Source: Lepturacanthus savala (taxonomy: Eukaryota > Chordata > Actinopteri > Scombriformes > Trichiuridae). From it: 64,000 bases of DNA. The position numbers and the translations under genes were made by a program. The stretch is from the NCBI GenBank assembly GCA_030544235.1, contig CM060472.1, positions 22,496,724 to 22,560,723 on the forward strand, in the 5' to 3' direction. How positions within the stretch are numbered: position 1 is the first letter of the stretch; each line of letters starts with the position of its first letter. Shown piece by piece: positions 47,085-57,542 of the stretch. Below the pieces are notes generated by a model that was given only the letters and a program-made list of their open reading frames with translations, did no database searches and was not told the origin of the DNA.

Positions 47085-47508
47085 TGTAAATGTAGATTCT
47101 CACTGAAGGCATCAAAACTATGAATGAACACGTTTATGATGCCATGTACTTAACAAAAAAAGGTGAAATAACTAAAATATGTTTTATATCCCAATTTCTT
47201 CAAAATTCCACTAATTAACCCTGATAAGGCACAACTATGAAATGAAAACCATTCCAGGTGACTACCTCAAATGGTAGTTCATCAAGAGAATGCCAAGAGT
47301 GAGCAAAGCAGTAACCAGAGCAAAGGGCGGCTATTTTGAAGAAACTAGAATATAAAACATGTTTTAGTTATTTCACCTTTTTTTGTACATGGCACCATAA
47401 ACATGTGTTCATTCATAGTTTTGATGCCTTCATTGTAAATAGTCATGAAAATAAAGAAAACACATTTAATGAGAAGGTGTGTCCAAACCTTTGGCCTGTA
47501 CTGTGTAT
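47085..47508. mobile_element. Tc1/mariner family B MITE, copy 2
   Basis: Shares the body of the copy at 15754 (GATTCTCACTGAAGGCATC, AACTATGAATGAACACG, GGTGAAATAAC, CACTAATTAACCCTGATAAG). Its right terminus is intact: ATGAGAAGGTGTGTCC, AAACCTTTGGCCTGTACTG. The left terminus is lost near 47085. There is no transposase. It is followed within about 40 bp by the left end of a family A element, the same order as at 51702-51985. Confidence 0.88.
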
Positions 47509-47548
47509 ATACCTAGATATACAGTATATACAGTGTAGGCCGTATATA

Positions 47549-47778
47549 CACTGTATATTCAAAAGTGTGGGGTCACTTAGAAATTTCCTTATTTTTGAAA
47601 GAAAAGCAATGTTTTTCTGAAAATAACTTTAAACTAATCAGAAATACACTCTATACATTGCTAAGGTGGTAAATGACTATTCTAGCTGCAAATGTCTGGG
47701 TTTTGGTGCAATATCTACATAGGTGTATAGAGGCCCATTTCCAGCAACTATCACTCCAGTGTTCTAATGGTACAATGT
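47549..47778 (+). mobile_element. Tc1/mariner family A, 5' part
   Basis: Left terminus CACTGTATATTCAAAAGTGT with GGGGTCACTTAG, then GAAAGAAAAGCAATG, AATGTCTGGGTTTTGGTG and GGCCCATTTCCAGCAACT. The match ends at GGTACAATGTG near 47778, after which unrelated sequence follows. The left end is slightly altered compared with other copies. Confidence 0.85.
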
Positions 47779-50084
47779 GGACTGGGGTGCTGAAGAATAA
47801 CAAAAAAGAAACCGCCATACGTGTGTGCGGCGCGTGTGCAGTGTGTGTGGCATGGTGCGGTGCGTCCCCTGATGCTCGTCCATCTTACCATCCCTACAGA
47901 AAAACTGAAAAAAATATATATATATTTTCCAGTTGCAGCGCGGGGGATACACGGCCCCGTGCCACCACAGAACACGATATATGAATGATCTAATTTGTTA
48001 ACATGTAGCTATTCTAAACAAAAACTGTGCACACACACCTGCACATGGAGTTTAAAGAGGGCCCATGGTTAATTAAAACTCTATGTTTATGTGGTATTTT
48101 ATGGTAAGTCAACAGTGGAAACACTGACCAATTTCCCACTGTACACTGGACTGTATACGACTATCAGCTGCCACAGCTGAATTAAAGTTGATCCGAGCTG
48201 TGTGATGAGGACATCATGTTCATTGAATGTGGTCCATGAGAAGGTAATTATACAGGTGGATTAGAACAGTGCTTCTACTGTGGAAATGTGCTTATTTATC
48301 TGTGTGATAGGGCTGCTGGACCACTGTATCGATATTGCTGAAAAAGCATCTAATCACACAGACAGGTGGTTTATTTGTTTATTTTTCTCATGCATTTGCT
48401 TGTTTGTTTATTGGCAGTTACATTTGTTATCATATTTGGATTAATCAGCCGTATTGGTATTGATTAATGGACTTGGAATTTTGCATTTAGCAATTCAGTG
48501 TCAAGCTTCTGGGTTAGAAGCTGAAAATGCAATTCTCATTTATCATTAACACAGTTTAAATATGCATGTAGTCCATTAGATGCCATTATTTACTCCATGA
48601 GCTTTGTCACCTTTAATCAACGCAGCAAAGAGGGATTTTTAATATAGAAACGAACAGTAATAAAACAATTCTGTAAATTTCTTTAGAGCAAAAAGTAAAC
48701 TATCATCATTGTGCACCTCTTTTACTGAGCCCTTTGAAATTTTATAAGGTGAGAAAAGAGAATCCAGGACATTTAGGGTCTGGGTCTGTGTACCTTTTGT
48801 CAATTTGCTATTTTGTTTTCAAAATAAAACAGAATATTGGAAAAAAGGGTCAGATTTTTGATTCTGGTGCTAACTTCTTATTGTATATTATATAATAAGA
48901 CATTATAGATCCTAGATAAGGTTTTTCCACAAAATGCATTCACACACTCAAGCTAAAACATTGATTATGTGCCTATCACATTCTTCCAAACCAGTTGTTA
49001 TACTTTCACAGAAGTAAAATACATGTGAACCATACGATGTAAAAAGGCAGCAGTAGTCTACAATATACCATAAGAAGTTAGCACCAGCACGCTAAAGTTT
49101 TATTTTGAAGTTGTTACACTTATCTTCTGCTTCCGGCCCATCAGTGACATATTTATATCAATATAAATTGAAACACACAAAAAAAATCAGATGGTATTTT
49201 GTTTTGAAACAAAAAAAAACAAAAATAAAGTATTGTATGGAGGTATTTCTGATATTAGCAAGTAAAATGAGCATAATCACTGTTCATCATGAATAATTTA
49301 GTCCATCCGAATAATGGTAAAAGTAAAAATTTGCATGAGAAAGAGGGACGTGTAAAAAACACTGGTCTGCAACACATTCAGCATTTAGATGTGTGCCCTT
49401 TAATAGATCAGCTCTGCCTCCCCCTGCCCTGATTCCCCATTTTATAAGATGACATGTCTGCCAAAAAAGAGCCCAAGAGAAATCAAAAGGAGGAAAATCT
49501 ATCCTGTAACCTCCCCTTACAGTCCCAAAGCACAGCCATAAAAAAAAGTGTTCTGTTCGCACATTTCCTTGTGCTACAGAATACGGAATACATTTATTCG
49601 ACTCTGATGTTTATGCAAAGCACTCTGAGTGGTGTGGAGGATTCGAGACATTTAGGTGAAAGGAGAAAAGTGTAAGTAGAAACAATCATCCTCTCTGCAT
49701 GAACGGCTTACTGGCAAATCACTTTGTATCAAGTCCTGGCGATTCTTCAACTTTACATAATGAAAGGTTCTCAGTATCTTTTGAGATTTGCTTTGTGAAA
49801 ATAATACAATATAATACATGTTGAAATGTCGGATTCAATAGAATATTACACATCTAAATCTAGAATTAGATCCACTTATCAAATATGGATCACTGCTTCT
49901 ATAATGGCACTTATTTAGTTGTTTTATTTATTGTTTCCAACTACCTCCAGCATTTTTGAGCAAATTATTTAAACACCTCCAGAATATTCAGGTCTACAAC
50001 CAAGTAAACAGGGTATATATCAATAGAAACAAGATCATTTCTAGCTTGAGATTCACAAAAAAATGTTCTATATTCATTAATTAT
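47779..50084. other. Intergenic sequence, nothing identified
   Basis: A GC-rich patch at 47805-47965 includes (GTGTGC)-like sequence and a short TA run at 47917-47927. The rest is AT-rich and unique-looking. No gene recognised. 49280-49680 has mixed composition and could hold regulatory sequence. Confidence 0.45.
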
Positions 50085-50265
50085 CTCTGCCAAGGCGGTT
50101 ATGTTTTAGCCAGCGTTTGTCTGTCTGTTTGTTAGCAAAATATCTCAAAAAGTATTGGCCGGATATTCTTCAAATTTTCAGCGAAGGTTGGGAATGGTAC
50201 TATAAACAGATGGTTACATTTTGGTAATGATCTGAAAGAAATTCTGGTTTTTGGATCACTTTGAA
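50085..50265. repeat. Teleost DNA-element fragment
   Basis: CTCTGCCAAGGCGGTTATGT, GTTTGTCTGTCTGTTTGTTAG, CTCAAAAAGTATTGGCCGG and GGTAATGATCTGAAAG follow in order a familiar fish repeat whose consensus starts CTCTGCCAAGGAGGTTATGT. Only part is present. The class is not certain. Confidence 0.55.
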
Positions 50266-51701
50266 CTTTTTGTTGTTCGGTAACTTGACTGTAAACGGAC
50301 CTTCAAACAAGCGCCATCAAGTAACAAATATGCCAGAGATTCTAAGAAATACTGTGATACTTTTCTTTCCAATAATGAGTGTATTCAATAAGCAGAGGAC
50401 GTCGGTGTAGGAGCCACAACAGACTTGGCAGAGGTCTGCACTCTCAGAATGTTTTTTTTTTCTTTTTTCCCCGAGTTCTTTGTTTGTGAAAACTTGACTG
50501 CAGGTTATTTTCATCAAAAGAAAATCCACTTTTCTGACAACTGCATGTTTATCAAAGACAGACTTTATAAAATGGCTAAAATGATCTTTTTCCTACCACC
50601 ATCTCCTCTGGAAAGCGGAGGTGGTGAAGACCGACTGCACCTTGAATCGCTCGACCACACGTCTGAATATAAATAAGCCCCATAGCCCAGTGTCTGGTCA
50701 TAGTGCTGCGGTTTTCTGGTCAATTTGCATTATTTTGAATTGTACGGCTGCTGTTGAGCGCTGGCCGGGCTGTATTATTGTTCTGCCAACTTGCATGTCG
50801 AGAGTCATATCACGCTCATATCACCCTCCAGTTTATGATGGCTTTGTGCCTTGAGGACGTTTGCTCTGATTTGCTCCAGGCGAAGCAGAGACGGCTCCCA
50901 ATCAAAATCTTGCCCAGGGCTCCCTATTGTCTGGAGTGAGCCTGTAACAACGTGTGAAATGACTCCGTTTAATGTCAGATGTGTTGTTCACAGTGATGAA
51001 CCCACGGAGAATTATCAGCGACTCTGCAGCTCCCCTCGGCTTTACACACAGAAGAAGAGCGGGTTACAGCTCGTTGTTCAGCTGCCCGTCTGCAACTTTT
51101 GATTTTTGTGTCACTCTCGGCGCTCTTAAAACATTGTTGTTGGGTTATATTTTTTTTGGGGGGGGGGGGGGCTGCAGCAGGCGGCGGCGTTCGACTGTAC
51201 TCTGCCTCCCCCCTGCACCAAACTGCGAACAGACACAGTTTACGACTACCTGGTGAACACTGGAGCATCGATCCAACAGATCTGGCTGTTAATGAAAATG
51301 TCAGATATAAATTGCAATGGTACAATTCTGTGTTGTTCCTTCAAATGGATTTCTATTGTTTGTTTTTTTTTTACCCTTTTTTTTTTGTACAAATGAAAAT
51401 GTACTTCAACCATTAACAGGAAATTGCAGCCAGCGGCCAAAGACTGCTCCGCAATCAGTGATATAAAACACAGCTGAGGCAGATAATTGTATCAAGTCCA
51501 TTGGACGAATGGTAATCAGACAAATGTAATTTCTAATCCATTGACTTGGATTTTAAATGGTTCACGTGTTTGTCTAAAGGTCTGAATGGAGGCATGTAAC
51601 AAACAGCTTTCCCAGGACCTACTCTTTTTTTATTTTCCTATTTTTTTTGTTCTGGTCCTTTCCTTTATGTCTTTCAGTAATTGTACTTTTAGAAATGAAG
51701 T
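50266..51701. other. Unique sequence with homopolymers, nothing identified
   Basis: A T8-G14 tract lies at 51150-51171, a T-run at 50452-50462 and T-runs at 51362-51387. Several overlapping frames of 83-116 codons at 50850-51416 lie on both strands without domains. The stretch 50660-51110 is repeat-free with balanced composition. Confidence 0.4.
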
Positions 51702-51800
51702 ACATGCCTTCAGTGAGAATCTACATTATAAATAGTCACGAAAATAAAGAAAATACATTTAATGAGAAGGTGTGTCCAAACCATTGGGCTGTACTGTGTA
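51702..51800. mobile_element. Tc1/mariner family B, right end only
   Basis: CATGCCTTCAGTGAGAATC, ATAAATAGTCACGAAAATAA, ATGAGAAGGTGTGTCC and CATTGGGCTGTACTG match the right terminus of the 47085-47508 copy. It is followed immediately by a family A left end, as at 47.5 kb. Confidence 0.85.
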
Positions 51801-51811
51801 GGCTGTATATA

Positions 51812-51985
51812 CACTACCATTCAAAAGTTTGGGGTCATGTAAAAATTTCCTTATTTTTGAAAGAAAAGCACTGTTTTTCTTCAATGAAAATAACTTTAAA
51901 CTAATCAGAAATACACTATACATTGCTAAGGTGGTAAATGACTATTCTAGCTGCAAATGTCTAGTTTTTGGTGCAATATCTACAT
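51812..51985 (+). mobile_element. Tc1/mariner family A, interrupted by family C
   Basis: Starts TACACTACCATTCAAAAG followed by TTTGGGGTCA and continues through AATGTCTAGTTTTTGGTGC to ATATCTACATA. At that TA the sequence switches to the terminus of a different Tc1-like element. In other family A copies the same place continues with GGTGTATAGAGG. The remainder of family A was not found beyond the insertion. Confidence 0.87.
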
Positions 51986-52290
51986 ACAGTGGCTTGCGAA
52001 ACTATTTGGCTCCCTTGAACTTTGTGACCTTTTTGCCACATTTCAGGCTTCAAACTCTCCATCCAACCTCACTGAGCTTTTGCAAGGAGGAATGGGCAAA
52101 AATATCAGTTTCTCGATGTGCAAAACTGATAGAGACATACCCCAAGCGACTTGCAGCTGTAATCGCAGCAAAAGGTGGCGCTACAAAGTATTAACTCAAT
52201 GGGGCTGAATGATTTTGCACGCCCAATTTTTCGTTTTTTATTTGTTAAAAAAGTTTAAAATATCCAATAAAGTGCAAGGATCATTTCTTT
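51986..52290 (+). mobile_element. Tc1/mariner family C with transposase C-terminus
   Basis: The left terminus CAGTGGCTTGCGAAACTATT, CCCTTGAACTTTGTGACC and CCACATTTCAGGCTTCAAAC is joined directly to the last part of a Tc1 transposase. The + frame ending at 52194 reads FCKEEWAKISVSRCAKLIET, then YPKRLAAVIAAKGGATKY, then a stop, which is the C-terminal tail of these transposases. The catalytic DDE domain and N-terminal DNA-binding region are deleted. The 3' UTR GCACGCCCAATTTTTCG and AAATATCCAATAAA follow, and the right terminal repeat is missing. The element inserted into family A at a TA. Confidence 0.9.
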
Positions 52291-52313
52291 TTAACAGCAC
52301 ACCGCTGTCATGT

Positions 52314-52400
52314 CAAAGGATAAGCTGCAGGTGTTGCAGGTGGACGCCCCTGTGGTAGCGTGGATTTAAAGACTATCTCGCCAACAAGGCTGCATCTGGT
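52314..52400 (+). mobile_element. Small LINE reverse transcriptase scrap
   Basis: The + strand reads KDKLQVLQVDAPVVAWI and, after a one-frame shift, KDYLANKAASGV. This resembles the palm segment of fish LINE reverse transcriptases (L..KL..M.VD.P...WI.DYL..R). Only about 85 bp fit, so confidence is limited. It directly follows the Tc1 family C fragment. Confidence 0.35.
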
Positions 52401-54428
52401 GTGATTCCAGGGGCCACCTTGAGGTGCCATTCTGTTATATCTCACTTGTCTCATGCCACCTTTAAGACTCGTTAGCAGGATGTAACACGGATGGGAACAA
52501 AGATTACTTTTCACATTATTCATCCAGGTGTAAAGGTGCGCAAGGGAGTTAAAAACTGTCCGGTTTATTCAGCAGTCGACCAGCTTTTTAAAGTCAGCAT
52601 TTCTCTGCTTTTTTTTTCTCATGGAGACACCATACTTCATAATAAAACGACTTGAGTTTGAAGAAGAGGTCCCTTTATGAAATAGAGAGATTTTGTCCTC
52701 AAATATTTGAGTTGGCTTTAAGAAAAGCGGCGTGATAGCGGTGCTACGGCAGCATCGTAAGCACCGGAGAGCAGATGATTGAGCACAGTACATGGGGGAA
52801 TATTTACAGAGGGATTTGCTACCGCTTGTGCATCAGCATTTGCCTCTTAGATTACCGCATCAGGTTTTTGCTACGGTAAAAAAACAACGAAAGGAAGCGA
52901 CCGGAGAACGGTGACAGAAATTGAAAAGACGGGGGATAGAAAATCACGATAACAGCGAGATTAATGGTTCAGACTGTGAAAATTCTTTAATGACAGCGGT
53001 GAAGAATATTTCCGCAAAATCCAAGGTTAATTATAAAGTTCTGTATGTAGCTCTTTGTTCAACCCAACACAGCGGCGAGACAATTTTTCACACAATTTGA
53101 CCTTTTCGTATCTATCAGTGAGCTCCTGCTTGGTGATGCTGAGCGAGTCCACGCTTCTAATAAGCTACCTCAAAGTTCAGTTCTCACAGTCGGAAAATTA
53201 ACTGCTTTACAGTCATTTCTTCTGAATTGTTTGAATTATTCTTTTTAATAGGATGGAGACTAGATGCAGAAATGAATGGGATATTGTTGTTATGATTAAA
53301 AAAAAATGCTGCAGTAATATAACATCATCATAGAAATACCTAGAGACTTGTAAGGATATGCTGAGGTTTCGGATTTGATGAGTTGATGGACTTGTGAAGA
53401 TTGGAATCTAATGGGATTTCTGGATTTGCATTTCTATGCGATTATCATATTGTAGTGAACTGACAGTTTTTTAACAAAGGAAAATAAAAAAAACCTAAAG
53501 TTTCCCACTTTAAACGAGCTTTGTGGCCATGTGAGTATAGTTTTTAGAGTTTATAAGCTGCAGCTGATTGAATTTTCATTCAGCTACTGAGCCTAAATTG
53601 CATTTTTTATAACATCTCCTTACGGGGCTTTGGACCTTTCGTTTGTTTTTATCCTTTTTTATCACTTCAGTTTTATTCATTTTAACATAACTTTATAAAA
53701 AATACAGGTGATTAGTCTAGACGGGAACCGGGGTCAGCGAGCACATAGTGTTTTTTCTGTCTGTTTTACGATTCTGACAGGTAACAGGGTGAAAAAATGT
53801 CCCGTGGGGTTTATATTTAATCCTTTACTATATTTATTTACCTGCCCTAAAATCTGAATCTGAACAACCTAAAGAGAATATAGGACACCTCTTCAAGTTA
53901 ACAAACCACAGAGTCAATTTACACAATTCAATACCCAATTCAGGCCAAGGAATTCAATGGAATTGTTATTTTTAAGTTTTGAAGACATCTTGGCTTTATT
54001 TTGGTTTTAGTTTCTTAATCTTTGATGTGTCTACTTTACATATAAACATGTTTTGTTTTTATTTTTACACAATTTTGGCCCAGGTAAACATTGGAATCGT
54101 TGTATATTATTAAACTACCAGACTCACTGTATTAAAAATGCAATGTCTGTTTTTTTAACTGACTTTTCATAAGAAGAAATAAATATTCCAAGTGGCTACT
54201 GCACCGCCAGCTCTCTCTGTCGATTCAGACACATTTCTGAGTAAGTGTTTAAGTGTTTGTTATATTTTATAAGTCGGTTAAATTTCACATGCCATGGATG
54301 CCATATTTGGTTAGTTCACTCAGGTGATCATATTTTTTAAAGGCAACGGTCTCTGCCGTGAGTTTAAGCCAAGCCTATGCAGGCTCTTTCAGTTGCATAG
54401 AATAATCCGGCTGCTGTTTTAAAACCTG
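52401..54428. other. Unique sequence, nothing identified
   Basis: No gene or transposon recognised. The interval 52800-53190 is repeat-free and mixed in composition (GCATTTGCCTCTTAGATTACC, CAAGGTTAATTATAAAG, CATCAGTGAGC-like words) and is a weak candidate regulatory tract. 53200-54428 is AT-rich. Confidence 0.4.
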
Positions 54429-55361
54429 TTACTGCTCACTATGGCCTGGTGGCACAAGGGATTTTTTTCCCGCTAACAGACACAGTTGTGTGGATTCTGA
54501 CAGAGATTGTTCGAGCCGTGAGGTTTTCTGTACCAGCTTTCCCCAAAAAAGGCAGGTCCGTAGAGCACGGAGAAATGTGCCTCCTTTTTTGTTACTCTTC
54601 CGACACTTATTGTCTTGGGTGGGACTCATTTTAAACACTTTCGAGGTTGTTAAATAATATCTATGTATGACTGTATAATGGATGACCTTACTCCTCGTGT
54701 TCCCCCTTGACGTACATCTGAGATCAATCCCTGCCAAAAGTCTTTATAATCTCACCACCGAAAATCCTTTTGCCATATTAGTCTCAAGCTTGCACACTTT
54801 CTCGTCTGGGTTTTTGACACTTTCCTATGAAATATTGAGGCAAACCTCGGTGCATGGGGGAGAATTTAGAAACTCTTGAACTGTCTCGTCTTCCTATTGC
54901 CTTTCCAGTCCAAAGACAGACCTCATGTGGCTCCTCAGCAGGAATCTCCATCATCAGTTAGAATATTTCAAGTCTTCAGACGAGATAAACGAGTGATCTC
55001 TGTAGAAACCACTGACCTGTATCTCTTTTGCCGACAGTATATCCCGTACAAAATACATTTTTTTTGTCCATGAGTGCCCCTTCCAACATTACAAATGTTT
55101 TGCTATCTTATTCATTTCAAATGCTACGTTATGCAATTCCACATTTGGGAGAGCCAATCCACCACTATCTGTTGAGGCAAATAGATTTTTTTCAGATTCT
55201 GGGCTTTTTCCAATCCATAAAACCTCCTTAATCAGATGGTTATAGCCTAATGTGTGAAGATGAATTGTGGAGCAGTATAATATATTTTTAATGCAATGAG
55301 CCATGTTAAAATAGGTTCGATTTTCTGGATCAGAACACAACCTAATATTGAGATATTCCAT
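54429..55361 (-). mobile_element. L1-type LINE ORF2 C-terminal relic
   Basis: On the minus strand, EVLWIGKSPESEKNLFAS and GGLALPNVELHNVAFEMNKI (55240-55100) match the FIW.GK.P...L ... GGLGLPN..LYN motif downstream of the RT domain in fish L1 elements. Further on, HYTVIHRYYLTTSKVFKM, GGTFLRALRTC and FWGKLVQ (54680-54535) match the C-terminal IHR.Y.TP.KL.KM ... GT..H..W.C ... FW segment including the cysteine motif. The intervening part has several stops. The RT catalytic domain and 5' part are absent, as expected of a 5'-truncated insertion. Confidence 0.82.
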
Positions 55362-55884
55362 TCCGAATTAGCTATTAACAATTAACTATGGACACAATTA
55401 TTCTCAGTCGGAGTTGATTGACAGCCCTAATTAAATAATCTTCCCATATACCTTTCCTCTTGCATGATGGGATACATTAGTAGCGCCAAATGTTTCTTCT
55501 CATCAGCTAATGCAGATGTATTTGCGCTGTTGCGTTTGGATTTGTGAAAGCTCAGCATCAGGTGTTACAGTATGCAAACGGGATGAACTGCAGCTCGGCT
55601 CATTTACATCTGTCTGAGTAAATACTCTGCTAAATTGAAAAATTGTGCTGGCACAAAATTTTGTGCCGGTGATGGTAATTTGGGGCCGACTTAGTAAATA
55701 TCCCCCATGGTCTGAATTAGGCAGCTAGCAGACTAAAGAGTGCTGCTGCGGCTTAGAATCAGTGTGTACCAAACCAATATGAGCCCAAAGTGGCTCTAGA
55801 GTATGGCCCTGCATTATTCATCCTTTTTTTTTTTTTTTTTTACAGTTTTTTAGATACAAGAGTGTTGTACCTGTACAAAATTAC
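55362..55884. other. Intergenic sequence, nothing identified
   Basis: Contains a T18 run near 55826-55843. No gene or element recognised. Confidence 0.5.
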
Positions 55885-56475
55885 ATAGAATACCCATTCA
55901 AGCCTATGAGCCTTTAAGTCTGTGACTGTCATTTTATATTTAAGCGAAAAATAGAAATGTTACTCATATGGCTTTTTTTTCTAATGGCATGTTAGTAGAC
56001 AACTTAAACAAAAGGTTTTAAGCAAATAATTTAAGTTTCCAAGTGCTTCCCGTCACATGATTGTCACACTGCTCCTTCCTCCTGCGAACATGGAGAAGAC
56101 AAACCCTTCCAGAAAGAAGTTGCTTTATTTAAATTATTATCATTTTCAACCCTGACTAAATATATCTATTTCACCATTTAAGTCTCTAGAGTGATCCCCC
56201 TCAAAAATAATTTTGTACATGGGATGAGTAGGTTTTTGTTTGTTGGCAGATTGTTTTAAGCAGCAACTATAATAACCATTAAAAAGCTATTTTCTGCAAA
56301 GAGAAGAGTGCAAAATGGAAAATATATATATATATAGATACATAACAAGATTGTTTGTGACTCCACTAATATAATTGTGCAATCTTTGAAAAAAATCTGG
56401 GCTTAAATTGGTTAAGTATAAAATGACAGTCATAGACTTAGTAGCTCATATTTTAAATGGGTTAAAATATAGATT
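55885..56475. mobile_element. Non-autonomous TIR element (family E), copy 2
   Basis: The left end is ACCCATTCAAGCCTATGAGC followed by CTTTAAGTCTGTGACTGTCA. The reverse complement of the right end reads ACCCATTTAAAATATGAGCT followed by ACTAAGTCTATGACTGTCAT. The body aligns with 32245-32795 through most of its length and is somewhat longer near the left (extra sequence at about 55940-55990) and at a TA microsatellite (56325-56336). Non-coding. Confidence 0.72.
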
Positions 56476-57247
56476 TCATACAAGCTGACTCTGTCCCATC
56501 ACAAAGAGCCAGAGTTAAAATGATTGAATATGTCTGTGAATAATATTAATAATACTATAATAAAAATGCATCCAGCAAAGTGGCCTGCCAAATAAAGAGC
56601 AATCTTCAGTAATCAGGCTCATTATTCCGCAAGATCGTTTGATTGCACATAGTAATTGGAAACAGCTTGATTACCACTTAGTCACGTGACATTAGGTGCG
56701 GCACTGACGAGTGCTGTAAAAAAAAAAAAAAAAGCACTTACGCTGTAATTTTTCAGATTTTTAGAGAGGCAGAATCACTTTTTATTGTGTCCGTATGAGA
56801 CCATATTTGATGTGTCAGTGGTTTGAGTTTGAGCGGCGACTACCTGCAGAGGCTTTATGGATTTCATATGTGTAAGCACAAACCGGTTTCAGGTTATAGT
56901 AAGGAGGCGCGGGCCTGTGTTGGAGAAACATCTTGTGTTTTCGCACTCCTCATCAGTGGGAGTTATCCCATCGCATCATGCATGTACAGTACCTGCGCAA
57001 GTGGGATTAAAAAAGCAATCAGTATTATCGCCATGAATAAGTATTACAGTTTGTTAGGGCTTAGATCGCTGTGTTTGTGACTGATTTCTTTGGTTCCTGG
57101 TTGGTAGTGTTATGTTCTGATTTGCATACTACTACTTTTTTACTTGTTTCAAACTTTGCCTTTGTGACCTGGAGATATTTTGGAATTGACTCATTTTCAA
57201 CGGGAATACAGACACTTTTACACGTTTTTATTCGCAAAAGTAAAAGA
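56476..57247. other. Intergenic sequence, nothing identified
   Basis: Contains an A16 run near 56718-56733. An 85-codon + frame (56823-57080) lacks a recognisable domain. Confidence 0.45.
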
Positions 57248-57260
57248 TAGACAGCATTAG

Positions 57261-57529
57261 TCAGTCATCTTCGATACCCGCTTATTTCTCATTAGGGTCA
57301 GAGGGGTACACCCCAGCCTATCATGGGGCACACACAGGCAATTTAGAGTCTCCAATTAACCTCAGCACATTTTTGGACTGTGGGAAGAAGCTGGAGAACC
57401 TGGTGAAAACCCACACAGAGGGGAGAGCATGCAAACTCCACACAGAAAGGTCACAGACCCAGGACCAAGGAGGTCTTGAACCTGCGACCTTCTTGCTGTG
57501 AGGCAACAGCACTAACCCCTGCGCCATCC
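57261..57529 (-). mobile_element. SINE, full-looking copy with perfect TSD
   Basis: Read on the minus strand the head GGGGTTAGTGCTGTTGCC, CTCACAGCAAGAAGGTCGC and AGGTTCAAGACC carries tRNA-like A- and B-box sequences. The body has TGTGGAGTTTGCATGCTCTC, GTGTGGGTTTTCACC and TAATTGGAGACTCTAAATTG. The tail is GACCCTAATGAG ... GAAGATGACTGA. The 269-bp insertion is flanked by a perfect 13-bp direct repeat, TAGACAGCATTAG, at 57248-57260 and 57530-57542. This fits retroposition by target-primed reverse transcription. The same family is present at 13542-13707 and in part at 14262-14350. Confidence 0.85.
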
Positions 57530-57542
57530 TAGACAGCATTAG

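Noticed and set aside
47085..47508. Host inverted repeat or miRNA precursor
   Set aside because: The inverted halves match a high-copy Tc1-like MITE family with a second copy in the window.
57261..57529. A functional tRNA gene at the SINE head
   Set aside because: A- and B-box-like sequences are present, but there is no cloverleaf with a 3' acceptor stem. The sequence is the head of a dispersed SINE.
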